From Pusillimonas sp. DMV24BSW_D (lineage in GTDB: Bacteria; Pseudomonadota; Gammaproteobacteria; Burkholderiales; Burkholderiaceae_B): DNA of 64,000 bases. The stretch's first letter is position 1. Each line of letters starts with the position of its first letter. The stretch lies in contig NZ_CP049990.1 of assembly GCF_011388195.1 (NCBI RefSeq), positions 2,852,001-2,916,000 of the forward strand, read 5' to 3'. The notes under the pieces are model-generated. The model made no database searches. It was not told the DNA's origin and was given only the letters and a program-made list of their open reading frames with translations. This document shows, in pieces, positions 37,477 through 44,771 of this stretch. The translations under genes and the position numbers were made by a program.

Positions 37477-38171
37477 TGCGGGCAATGATTCTTGCAGCAG
37501 GGCGCGGTGAACGTATGCGACCCCTTACCGACCATACGCCCAAACCCCTGTTACCCGTAGCAGGCAAACCTCTGATTGTCTGGCATATTGAGCGGCTGGT
37601 AGAAGCGGGCATTACCGAAATTGTTGTTAACCATGCTTGGTTGGGCAAAAAGATTGAAGCCGCATTGGGCAACGGATCGGCATTCGGTGCAACACTGGAA
37701 TACTCCCCCGAAGAATATGCCCTGGAAACGGCCGGCGGCATTGCCAAGGCACTGCCACTGCTTGGAGAGCAGCCATTTTTAGTCATGAACGGTGACGTGT
37801 GGTGCGATTGGTTGCCGCATCATGCCAAAAAGCATGCCCGCACGCTGCAAGAACAAGAAAAAAACGCGTGGCTGCTTTTGGTTGACAACCCCGACCACCA
37901 CCCCAACGGCGATTTTTATCTTGATACAACTGATGAACTTCGTCACAGCAATGGGTGTCGTACTGATCGTAAGCTTACGTTTTCCGGAATTGGTGTTTAT
38001 CAACCCGCTATGTTTTCCAGTATCCCCAGCCATGAGCCCGCTCGTCTTGCGCCTCTTCTGTGTAAAGCCATGGACAAACACGAGGTGATCGGAGCGCATT
38101 ACAATGGCTACTGGATCGACGTCGGGACACCCGACCGTCTCCACGCACTGGAACGCAAACTCCAGTTTTAA
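37476..38171 (+). CDS. murU: N-acetylmuramate alpha-1-phosphate uridylyltransferase MurU
   Basis: 231 residues. A sugar-1-phosphate nucleotidyltransferase: LAAGRGERMRPLT (6-18) is the nucleotide-binding signature, followed by PKPLLPVAGKPLI and a Mg2+ site in MNGDVWCDW (about 107-115). The length and the lack of a left-handed beta-helix domain fit the MurU/RmlA-like short type rather than GlmU. With AmgK it forms the cell-wall recycling shortcut to UDP-MurNAc. Its ATG overlaps the amgK stop (TAATG). Without that neighbour, a generic mannose- or glucose-1-phosphate nucleotidyltransferase would also be possible. Confidence 0.89.
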   Translation: MRAMILAAGRGERMRPLTDHTPKPLLPVAGKPLIVWHIERLVEAGITEIVVNHAWLGKKIEAALGNGSAFGATLEYSPEEYALETAGGIAKALPLLGEQPFLVMNGDVWCDWLPHHAKKHARTLQEQEKNAWLLLVDNPDHHPNGDFYLDTTDELRHSNGCRTDRKLTFSGIGVYQPAMFSSIPSHEPARLAPLLCKAMDKHEVIGAHYNGYWIDVGTPDRLHALERKLQF

Positions 38172-38230
38172 TCGCTTCCGGCGCACACTATTCTGATCTC
38201 ACGACCTGCGCAACACTCAGGACTCAAGCA

Positions 38231-38938
38231 ATGGCATTATTTGGTTCATCAAATCGCAATACGTTCAAACCCACCCCTTATGGCGCAACTCGCAAGAAAC
38301 GGCGGATACCGCGCTGGTTAATCCTGATGCTGACCGGCATTGTTCTGGGTGCCGGCGGCGTATTATTCGTGCAAACAAGTTACGGGCCCACCTTGCTCAC
38401 AGTCGAACAAGCCGAACAACTGCGCCAAGACCTGAACAGCGCCAACCTAGACAAACAACGTCTGCAATCGCAACTGAACCGGATTACACACGAACTAAAA
38501 GAAAGCCAGGCGGCGCTGGTTGAACAGACCGAGCGCGCCACGACGGCGCAAGAGGCGGCAGAAAACCTGAAGGACGACGTGCTGCTGTTGGCGGGCGCGG
38601 TTGCACCCGACCCCCGAGGCACCTCCCCAGGAATTCGGGCGGCAGACTTCGCCAATGCTCAGGGCCAGTTAAATTACAAACTGCTCGTTATGCAAGACAA
38701 CCCCGAGGCACCCACCTTCAACGGCGTTATGGATTTTGCGGTTGCAGGCCGCTACCCGAATGGTCGAGCCACCACTTTGGATATACCGGTTGGCGATGTC
38801 GACATCGGATACTACTCACAACTGTCCGGCAATGTTGAACTGCCGGATGGATTCACCGCAACGCAGGTAACGATTCGTATTCGTCCGGGAGCCGATGAAT
38901 CGATTGCGGCCACCCGCACCATTCGCGTACCTCGCTAA
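38231..38938 (+). CDS. Single-pass membrane protein with coiled coil (DUF6776-like), function unknown
   Basis: 235 residues. A basic N-terminus (RKKRR, 21-25) precedes one transmembrane helix (about 29-48), so the rest should lie in the periplasm. Residues about 57-115 form a coiled coil rich in Gln, Glu and Leu. The C-terminal part (about 130-235) looks like a small beta-rich domain (NYKLLVMQDNPEAPTFNGVMDF, FTATQVTIRIRPGADE). I think it belongs to the DUF6776 group, but that is from memory of the layout. It follows murU by about 60 bases, so it may be an envelope protein co-transcribed with amgK-murU. Confidence 0.75.
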   Translation: MALFGSSNRNTFKPTPYGATRKKRRIPRWLILMLTGIVLGAGGVLFVQTSYGPTLLTVEQAEQLRQDLNSANLDKQRLQSQLNRITHELKESQAALVEQTERATTAQEAAENLKDDVLLLAGAVAPDPRGTSPGIRAADFANAQGQLNYKLLVMQDNPEAPTFNGVMDFAVAGRYPNGRATTLDIPVGDVDIGYYSQLSGNVELPDGFTATQVTIRIRPGADESIAATRTIRVPR

Positions 38939-38939
38939 C

Positions 38940-38977
38940 AGCGGGCCCGGGTCGACGCCCGCTCAATGACCCGGGCC
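38940..38977. repeat. Two overlapping inverted repeats between convergent genes
   Basis: GGCCCGGGTC (38944-38953) pairs perfectly with GACCCGGGCC (38968-38977), while AGCGGGC (38940-38946) pairs with GCCCGCT (38957-38963). The two stems share bases and exclude each other. There is no T-tract, so this is not a standard terminator. The distal arm runs into the end of the cupin gene. Confidence 0.7.
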
Positions 38978-39406
38978 GTTTAACGGCTGGCCTTTCACCC
39001 CGGCATAAAAGACAATAAGCTCAACCGCTTCCGAGCCGCTTGTTCCGCGATGAACTGTATCAACGGTTTCAGGCAGCGTGTCTCCCTCCGATAACATTAA
39101 CTTTTGGCCCGATTGCGTCTCAACGGTTAAGCTGCCACGCACAACATAAGCGGCATTCGGCATTGGATGCGTATGCCATGGCAAGGTTGTATTTGGAGGA
39201 ATTTCAATTTTAAGAATCGAAAGTTCAGGGCGCCCGGTTGGATAAGGCCCATAATCAACGCCATCCCACGATTGCGTTGTTTTCATCAGTGTTTCAACTT
39301 TTACGCTATTGCTCTCACTCTTGTTTTTTTGAAGAGCGTCAGCAGCGAAGGCTGAACCGGCCAAGCATTGAAGTGCAAGCAAACAAAAACACAAACGCCG
39401 CTTCAT
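38963..39406 (-). CDS. Exported cupin-domain protein
   Basis: 147 residues from ATG 39406 (AGGA about eight bases upstream; a second ATG-like start at 39415 adds three residues). A Sec signal peptide (KRRLCFCLLALQCLAGSAFAA, cleaved at AFA-A) is followed by a single RmlC-like cupin. Motif 1 is PWHTHPMPNAAYVVRGSLTVE (two metal-type histidines, then a Tyr where many cupins have Glu), and motif 2 is DTLPETVDTVHRG. The protein should fold in the periplasm. Ligand and reaction are unknown. It is isolated, downstream of the tRNA-Lys terminator. Confidence 0.83.
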   Translation of the reverse strand: MKRRLCFCLLALQCLAGSAFAADALQKNKSESNSVKVETLMKTTQSWDGVDYGPYPTGRPELSILKIEIPPNTTLPWHTHPMPNAAYVVRGSLTVETQSGQKLMLSEGDTLPETVDTVHRGTSGSEAVELIVFYAGVKGQPLNGPGH

Positions 39407-39482
39407 ATTTTGCATCCTGACAAAAACGGGAACCGGCCCATACTATCAGGTGCAATAAATTCGATAAAGCCCGAAAACACAA

Positions 39483-39508
39483 AAGGCCGCGCTTTGAAAC
39501 GCGGCCTT
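39483..39508 (-). terminator. Rho-independent terminator of tRNA-Lys
   Basis: A nine-base-pair perfect stem, AAGGCCGCG/CGCGGCCTT with an eight-base loop (TTTCAAAG), begins about 20 bases past the tRNA-Lys 3' end on the minus strand and runs into TTTTGTGTTTT. It separates the tRNA from the cupin gene. Confidence 0.75.
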
Positions 39509-39528
39509 AAGGGCAATTTAAGTAGGTT

Positions 39529-39604
39529 TGGTGGGCTGACTGGGACTCGAACCCAGGACCAACGGATTAAAAGTCCGGTGCTCTACCAACTGAGCTATCA
39601 GCCC
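39529..39604 (-). tRNA. tRNA-Lys (anticodon TTT)
   Basis: A full cloverleaf folds: acceptor GGGCTGA/TCAGCCC, D-arm GCTC/GAGC, anticodon stem CGGAC... with loop CTTTTAA (anticodon TTT), and T-arm CTGGG/CCCAG with TTCGAGT. The body is 39532-39604 (73 nt), and the 3' CCA is encoded at 39529-39531. It has its own promoter and terminator. Confidence 0.97.
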
Positions 39605-39618
39605 GACCGAAGAACAAG

Positions 39619-39647
39619 ATTATGAAGTAATTTTATTTAAGTGTCAA
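39619..39647 (-). promoter_or_regulatory. Sigma-70 promoter of tRNA-Lys
   Basis: On the minus strand a perfect -35 TTGACA (39642-39647) is followed by exactly 17 bases and CATAAT (39619-39624), one mismatch to the -10 consensus. Transcription would start a few bases before the tRNA 5' end at 39604. This is the best promoter visible in the window. Confidence 0.85.
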
Positions 39648-39697
39648 ACGACTTTGAAAAAATTAATACGTTGAAGTCGAGCCATGTTATTTCAGCC

Positions 39698-42004
39698 TTA
39701 TCGCATGCGTGATATGCGCACCTCAGCGCCACGCCGCTTAACCTCCAAACCTTCGGAAGGCAGTATTTTCAAGCCTTCCAAACCTTTGATGTAGCTGGAC
39801 CCTTGCATCTGCATCACGCGAATTTTGTTGCGCATTGCTGCTGGACTATGCTCCGGCATGCCAAACAACCAGACCTCGTCCAGCAAACGCGCCGAGTTGA
39901 ATTCGGACGTATGGGGAGCATACGGCCCCAAACACAACATATGGCCCTCGCGCCCGAATACCGGCAGGGCATCCAATCCAACCTCAACATCCAGAACCGT
40001 CCCCCCCTCATAACGCCATCCGGTATTTAAATCCCACCACCCGGATCCTTCAGGCAAATAAACCTTTACCTTTCCACCTGGCTGAGTAAACGGTGCGATG
40101 AGTAAAGCCGGACCAAACATATACTGCGTATCCCACCCATGAGCGGCAGGATCGTCTGGAAAGGCAAGCAACATGGAGCGTTGAACAGGCAACCCAGTGC
40201 GAACCGCATCCTCGATGATGCCAAGTGCATAGGGAATTAAACGATAGCGCCACTGCAACCAATGTTGCACCAGCGCTTGCGTCTTTTGATCGAAGGCCGT
40301 CGGCAACAAAGCGGGCACGGCCTGGAAACTGAAGTTACCCGAGAAAACCAGGCAAGATAACCAACGAATATAAAGTTCAGGGGTCATCTCACGCACCGGC
40401 TGCGCAGCATTGCCCAATGTATGCATTTGCACCGGCACGGCACTTGCTCCCAGCGCCAATGCCGTTCGTAACGAATGCGTCAGGCCCGTCCAGTCGTTAC
40501 CGACATCGGGCCCCATTTGCCACGCATAACGTTGAACCGCAGGAAATAAATCACTGCTCAGCACGATTCCTTCCTGCGGGGTTTTATGGCCTGCAAAAGC
40601 ATCAAACAGCGCATTACGCGCCAGTAATGGGTAAACCACACGCAAAACCGAACCGCACTCCCCACCCCGAGCCGTGATGTCGTCTGGGATATCGTATTGC
40701 GCATTGCACATAGGCGCAGCAATACCTTCGTCGAACATCTGCCGCTGGCGTTCAGACCAGAGCTTATACACGTCTTTATTGGTTAAATCCAATAAACCGT
40801 ATGAACGCCCCCCACTTAACTCATCACCCGGAAACACATGGGCTTCGCCGTTCTCATCATTTATCAGTAACCAGCCCCGATCTTCCCACTCCTCGAACAA
40901 TACGGTGCCAGTAAAAACACCTGGAAAGGTGGGAGCAACCAACTGCACGTTCACCGATTCAAACACATTGCTCAGACTGCGTGCATCCGCAGCACGTTGC
41001 GGATCCCATTCGAATGCAGGTTTGTCGTCTTGAAACGCATACGCTGCTGAGCCGGTAAGACGAACAACATCGAATGAAAAGCCCTCTGAGCGCAAGCTTT
41101 GAGCAAGGGAATGGAGTGACTCAGTAGATTGCCCTGGTGCCTGGTCGAGCCATACACCCATTGGCCATAGCCCCGGTTGGCCGGCGCGTCCGGTCAGCGC
41201 AGTATATTGATTTAAAATTTCGGCCGGATCCCCCACAAAAAGGAAGATATCAAAACCTCGATCTTCTATGGAAACCTGGCAATGATTTGGAGTGGTGCGG
41301 CCCAAGTCATAAACAATGCGCCCCAGCGTGTTGACATAAATACCCCAACCGGTTGGGCTCCAGAGCACAGGCAAGGCTCGTTCTGCTGCGTGGTCACTAG
41401 TGATACGCTCGCCGCGTCGGTCAAGCGACCCCAATGTTTCACCCAATCCGCATAGAACCTCTTCGTCGGCAAGCTCCAGGCAAGCATCCCAGCGTGGCCC
41501 CTGACCGGCGTCATGAACCCTCAGACCCGCGTCATCTGCCGTACCCAGCACATAGTCATCGCCTTTATATAAGGACCATGACAAGGGGGAGCGCATGATA
41601 TCCAACACCATATCGCCCTGCTCAATACGCCACCCATCCCCTTCTTCCGGCATGAGGGAACTCACCGACAACTCACCCACCGGCTCCTGTCTGACAAGCA
41701 ACATCTCGGCGTGCTGTCTGGCTCGAGAAGTGAGTTTGTCAGCGTTCATGGAGGCGGCAGGCCCGCAACGCATACGGAAAACCCCCGGCGCGTGCGCTTC
41801 AACACGAAACACATGTTCCGTATTTTCCAGTTCAAAATCGACCGTTGTCGATTTTGCATGTAGGAACCGCGAAAGCATCATTGATTTCACGTTATCAGAG
41901 TCAGACTTAGTCGACACAACGAATCCTTGGGCATCAATCGCCTGAAAGCGTCCAAAAGAGCATATTTTGACGGATTTACGCCATAAAATAAAATCGCGAC
42001 GCAA
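39698..42004 (-). CDS. Glycoside hydrolase family 31-like protein with altered active site
   Basis: 768 residues from a TTG; ATGs at 41881/41878 (residues 42-43) are equally possible starts. The N-terminal beta-sandwich (CGLGETLGSLDRRGERITSD, WSPTGWGIYVNTLGRIVYDLG) and the barrel (GLWPMGVWLDQ, LLDLTNKDVYKLWSE) align with GH31 alpha-glucosidases/xylosidases. By eye, the nucleophile site (TDFGE in YicI) reads CNAQY, with N434 for Asp; the DIGGF segment reads HTLGN (T529); and the substrate-binding LDxDW reads LTGSAAY. The acid/base Asp (D500 in MGPDVGNDW) remains. Hydrolase activity is therefore doubtful. It lacks a signal peptide and lies about 40 bases downstream of mnmC on the same strand. 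I give no symbol. Confidence 0.82.
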   Translation of the reverse strand: MRRDFILWRKSVKICSFGRFQAIDAQGFVVSTKSDSDNVKSMMLSRFLHAKSTTVDFELENTEHVFRVEAHAPGVFRMRCGPAASMNADKLTSRARQHAEMLLVRQEPVGELSVSSLMPEEGDGWRIEQGDMVLDIMRSPLSWSLYKGDDYVLGTADDAGLRVHDAGQGPRWDACLELADEEVLCGLGETLGSLDRRGERITSDHAAERALPVLWSPTGWGIYVNTLGRIVYDLGRTTPNHCQVSIEDRGFDIFLFVGDPAEILNQYTALTGRAGQPGLWPMGVWLDQAPGQSTESLHSLAQSLRSEGFSFDVVRLTGSAAYAFQDDKPAFEWDPQRAADARSLSNVFESVNVQLVAPTFPGVFTGTVLFEEWEDRGWLLINDENGEAHVFPGDELSGGRSYGLLDLTNKDVYKLWSERQRQMFDEGIAAPMCNAQYDIPDDITARGGECGSVLRVVYPLLARNALFDAFAGHKTPQEGIVLSSDLFPAVQRYAWQMGPDVGNDWTGLTHSLRTALALGASAVPVQMHTLGNAAQPVREMTPELYIRWLSCLVFSGNFSFQAVPALLPTAFDQKTQALVQHWLQWRYRLIPYALGIIEDAVRTGLPVQRSMLLAFPDDPAAHGWDTQYMFGPALLIAPFTQPGGKVKVYLPEGSGWWDLNTGWRYEGGTVLDVEVGLDALPVFGREGHMLCLGPYAPHTSEFNSARLLDEVWLFGMPEHSPAAMRNKIRVMQMQGSSYIKGLEGLKILPSEGLEVKRRGAEVRISRMR

Positions 42005-42041
42005 AAAACATAATAATTAGCCAAATTCAGGGCCAACTCAG

Positions 42042-43835
42042 CTATCTGGGCAATAGCGCTGCAGATAGCTCTCGCTCCACAATAGCAGGTTCATCATTCA
42101 GCTTCGCCCCAATCAAATCGGCAGCCAAAGCCGCCCACGTCAACCCCCTTGAACCATAAGCAGTAGCCAGCCAAAGATCGTGCTGCTGATATAAAGGCCC
42201 GATTACCGGAAGCCGCCCCGTTACCACTGCGCGCCAGCCGGCCCACCCGCCGACAACAGAGTCGGAACCCGATAACATCTTCCGATGCGCCGGCAAGAAA
42301 TAACTTAGTTTTCGAGCAATTTCCCGTTGCCCCTGGCGAGTCACTTGCGCGCGAGTCTGCTCCAAATCGTATGTCCCCCCGGCAGTGAGTACCCCCTCAA
42401 CTTGCGGCAACCAGTAAGCCGAAGCGTCAAGCACACAAGCGGGCCCTCCATTAAAACCGGCGGCATCGAAATAACTGACCTGCCCCGGTACCGCCTGCAG
42501 TCGCTCCAGCTTTGGAAAATCTCCCGGTTTTGTAAGCTGGCAGAGCAATGATCTTATATTGCGCGCATTGGCCAGAACCACAACCGACGCTTCATAGTTT
42601 GAACCACTTTCTGTCCTCAAGCTACACCCCCCCTCGCGAAACCGCGTGACCTCGGTAACGGAGTCCTCAACACAGGAAATCCCAGGATGATTCAGCAATG
42701 CCGGTAAAAGTCGATTAGGTTTAACTAACAAACCAGACGCACGATAACAACCTCCAAACTCCAGAAACTCGCCCGCTTTTTGCGATGCTGCTCCAGGGTC
42801 CAACCAACCAGCCCAATCATTTGGGAAGCCCAGACTCCAAAGCACTTCCTGCCACGACGCCACGCCACGATCCTGCGTGGGCAAGCTCAGTGTTCCGCAT
42901 CGTATCGGACGAGCGAGCCCCCCCAATTGCGACCAGTTCGCCCAGGCGCGCGCCACGCCGACACGACTCAATCGCGCACGATAATCGTCATCTTTGGAAA
43001 GATACGGTGATACCGCCGCCGCAAAATGCCCCGCATGCGACCCTGCTTTGCTTAACTTCAACATGGGATCGAAAACTTTCACATGGTGCCCACGTTGCGC
43101 CAGCCCCCAGGCGATGGCCGCACCGGCCACACCAGCCCCGACCACCATGACATCGGCACCCACAAAAGACGATCGCCGGGTGTGGCATAAGCCGTCACGC
43201 AATCGCGCCCGCACACATCCCTTAAACGCATTTCCAGCGTCTTGAATCTCGAAACCCGACTGCTGCAATACGCCCTGCAACCGTTGCGCATTATTATCAG
43301 CCAGACCTACAACTTCGGCACGTGCACCGGCAACACGCACGAGTTTGCCGGCTGGTGAAGCCCCCCCTGACTCACCTAGAAAAGCGGCTGAATTTGACAA
43401 CCAGAACACGTCGACAATCGCGTCCATTTGACGTAAAGCCACCGACAAAGGGTGGAAAATCAGCGTTAGCGTTACTGCGCCACCGTCAAAGCTAAGCCTG
43501 TGCACCCCCGGCAAAGCATCCGGCCATTGCGCCTCCAGTTGCGCCGCCAAACTCCGAAGCGACTTCGGAACGTGATCATCACCTCCACGCTTTTTCAAAG
43601 CCGCCCAAGACTGCGGTGAAGAAAATGCAATGATCTGTAGTTTGGCACCGGGCGCACGATGGGAGCGCCAAAAAGCCCACAACGCAAGAAAGCGCATACC
43701 ATCACCAAACGACGTATCGCAAACCGTCATACTATGCAGTCGCTCATCACTGGCAAGACGAGCCGTTGCTTTGATCCAACCCTCGGGCGACACCACCACG
43801 GATGTTGTTCCGTACAAATGCTCAGATTCCATCAT
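42042..43835 (-). CDS. mnmC: FAD-dependent cmnm5s2U34 oxidoreductase MnmC with degenerate methyltransferase half
   Basis: About 597 residues from ATG 43835 (a GTG at 43856 adds seven). MnmC normally both demodifies cmnm5(s2)U34 (FAD domain) and methylates nm5(s2)U34 (N-terminal MnmD domain) in tRNA. The C-terminal half looks intact: VVGAGVAGAAIAWGLAQRGH is the FAD Rossmann fold, then SKAGSHAGHFAAAVSPYLSK and a C-terminal GSRGLTWAALAADLIG. The N-terminal half is eroded: the SAM loop normally like GFGTGLNF reads SFGDGMRF, the following acidic position is lost (IIAFSS), and the LDGFAPxxNPxMW catalytic segment is replaced by LSNSAAFLGES. I expect only the oxidase activity. Confidence 0.85.
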   Translation of the reverse strand: MMESEHLYGTTSVVVSPEGWIKATARLASDERLHSMTVCDTSFGDGMRFLALWAFWRSHRAPGAKLQIIAFSSPQSWAALKKRGGDDHVPKSLRSLAAQLEAQWPDALPGVHRLSFDGGAVTLTLIFHPLSVALRQMDAIVDVFWLSNSAAFLGESGGASPAGKLVRVAGARAEVVGLADNNAQRLQGVLQQSGFEIQDAGNAFKGCVRARLRDGLCHTRRSSFVGADVMVVGAGVAGAAIAWGLAQRGHHVKVFDPMLKLSKAGSHAGHFAAAVSPYLSKDDDYRARLSRVGVARAWANWSQLGGLARPIRCGTLSLPTQDRGVASWQEVLWSLGFPNDWAGWLDPGAASQKAGEFLEFGGCYRASGLLVKPNRLLPALLNHPGISCVEDSVTEVTRFREGGCSLRTESGSNYEASVVVLANARNIRSLLCQLTKPGDFPKLERLQAVPGQVSYFDAAGFNGGPACVLDASAYWLPQVEGVLTAGGTYDLEQTRAQVTRQGQREIARKLSYFLPAHRKMLSGSDSVVGGWAGWRAVVTGRLPVIGPLYQQHDLWLATAYGSRGLTWAALAADLIGAKLNDEPAIVERELSAALLPR

Positions 43836-43900
43836 TCTGTCAAAGACGCAGTGCACAATGTTGCGTAAACTATTGGTTCTTATTTAAAACTGCCCAGCCA

Positions 43901-44740
43901 ATGAATAACACTGCTTTGCATCTTAGTGAAAATCTCGAACTCGCGGTACGGGCCGCACGCGCGGGTGCGGCCGTGTTGCAATCGTACGCACACCGTCGCG
44001 CCGACCTGCTAATTGATAAAAAAGCGCGAAACGACCTGGTTTCGCAGGCAGACCACGAGGCTGAAGCCGCCATTATCGACGTCCTGAACTCAAGTGCCAA
44101 CACGTTTGGCATTATCGCGGAAGAGTCAGGCGGCACGACCCGGGAAATCGCAACATGGTACATTGATCCGCTGGACGGCACCACCAATTTCCTGCACGGT
44201 GTGCCGCATTATGCTGTTTCCATCGCGCTTGTCGCCCATCGCGGTGCGATCGTGAACGGCGCACCGCTTGAACACGATACCCCCGTTGTTGCCGTCGTTT
44301 ACGACCCAAACCAAGAGGAAATATTTTCGGCGCTATACAACACCGGCGCCTGGCTGAACGATCACCGCATCCAGTGTTCGCAAACAGAATCGCTGGCTGA
44401 GGCTTTGCTGGCCACAGGGCTTCCGTTTCGAGATTTTAGCTTCGCCGACAACTATATGCCGACGTTGCATGACGCAATACACACAAGCCGCGGCGTGCGG
44501 CGTTTCGGTTCTGCAGCACTTGATTTGGCCTGGACGGCATGCGGTCGCTTTGACGGCTACTGGGAAATGGGTTTGGCCTCGTGGGATGTCGCTGCGGGCA
44601 CCTTACTGGTACGTGAGGCTGGTGGCATTGCAGAAGACCTGCATCATCAAGAACCCTGGCCTATAGGCGGTTATGTTTATGCCGCCAACAAGAACCTTGC
44701 GCCGGCGCTTCACACTATGGCTGCCGCCCATTTAACATAG
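43901..44740 (+). CDS. suhB: Inositol monophosphatase family protein (SuhB-like)
   Basis: 279 residues from ATG 43901; the frame is open to 43802 but without family sequence. Mg2+-dependent phosphatase motifs are complete: AEESGG (E74, E75), DPLDGTTNF (D89, D92) and WDVAAG near 226. In E. coli SuhB also acts in rRNA antitermination; whether this copy does cannot be seen. It is divergent from mnmC with about 65 bp between starts. An alternative name is histidinol- or fructose-type phosphatase, but the motif wording is closest to SuhB. The symbol is tentative. Confidence 0.88.
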   Translation: MNNTALHLSENLELAVRAARAGAAVLQSYAHRRADLLIDKKARNDLVSQADHEAEAAIIDVLNSSANTFGIIAEESGGTTREIATWYIDPLDGTTNFLHGVPHYAVSIALVAHRGAIVNGAPLEHDTPVVAVVYDPNQEEIFSALYNTGAWLNDHRIQCSQTESLAEALLATGLPFRDFSFADNYMPTLHDAIHTSRGVRRFGSAALDLAWTACGRFDGYWEMGLASWDVAAGTLLVREAGGIAEDLHHQEPWPIGGYVYAANKNLAPALHTMAAAHLT

Positions 44741-44771
44741 ATATAGTTTGTGCGCATTCAAACGAGCCCCT

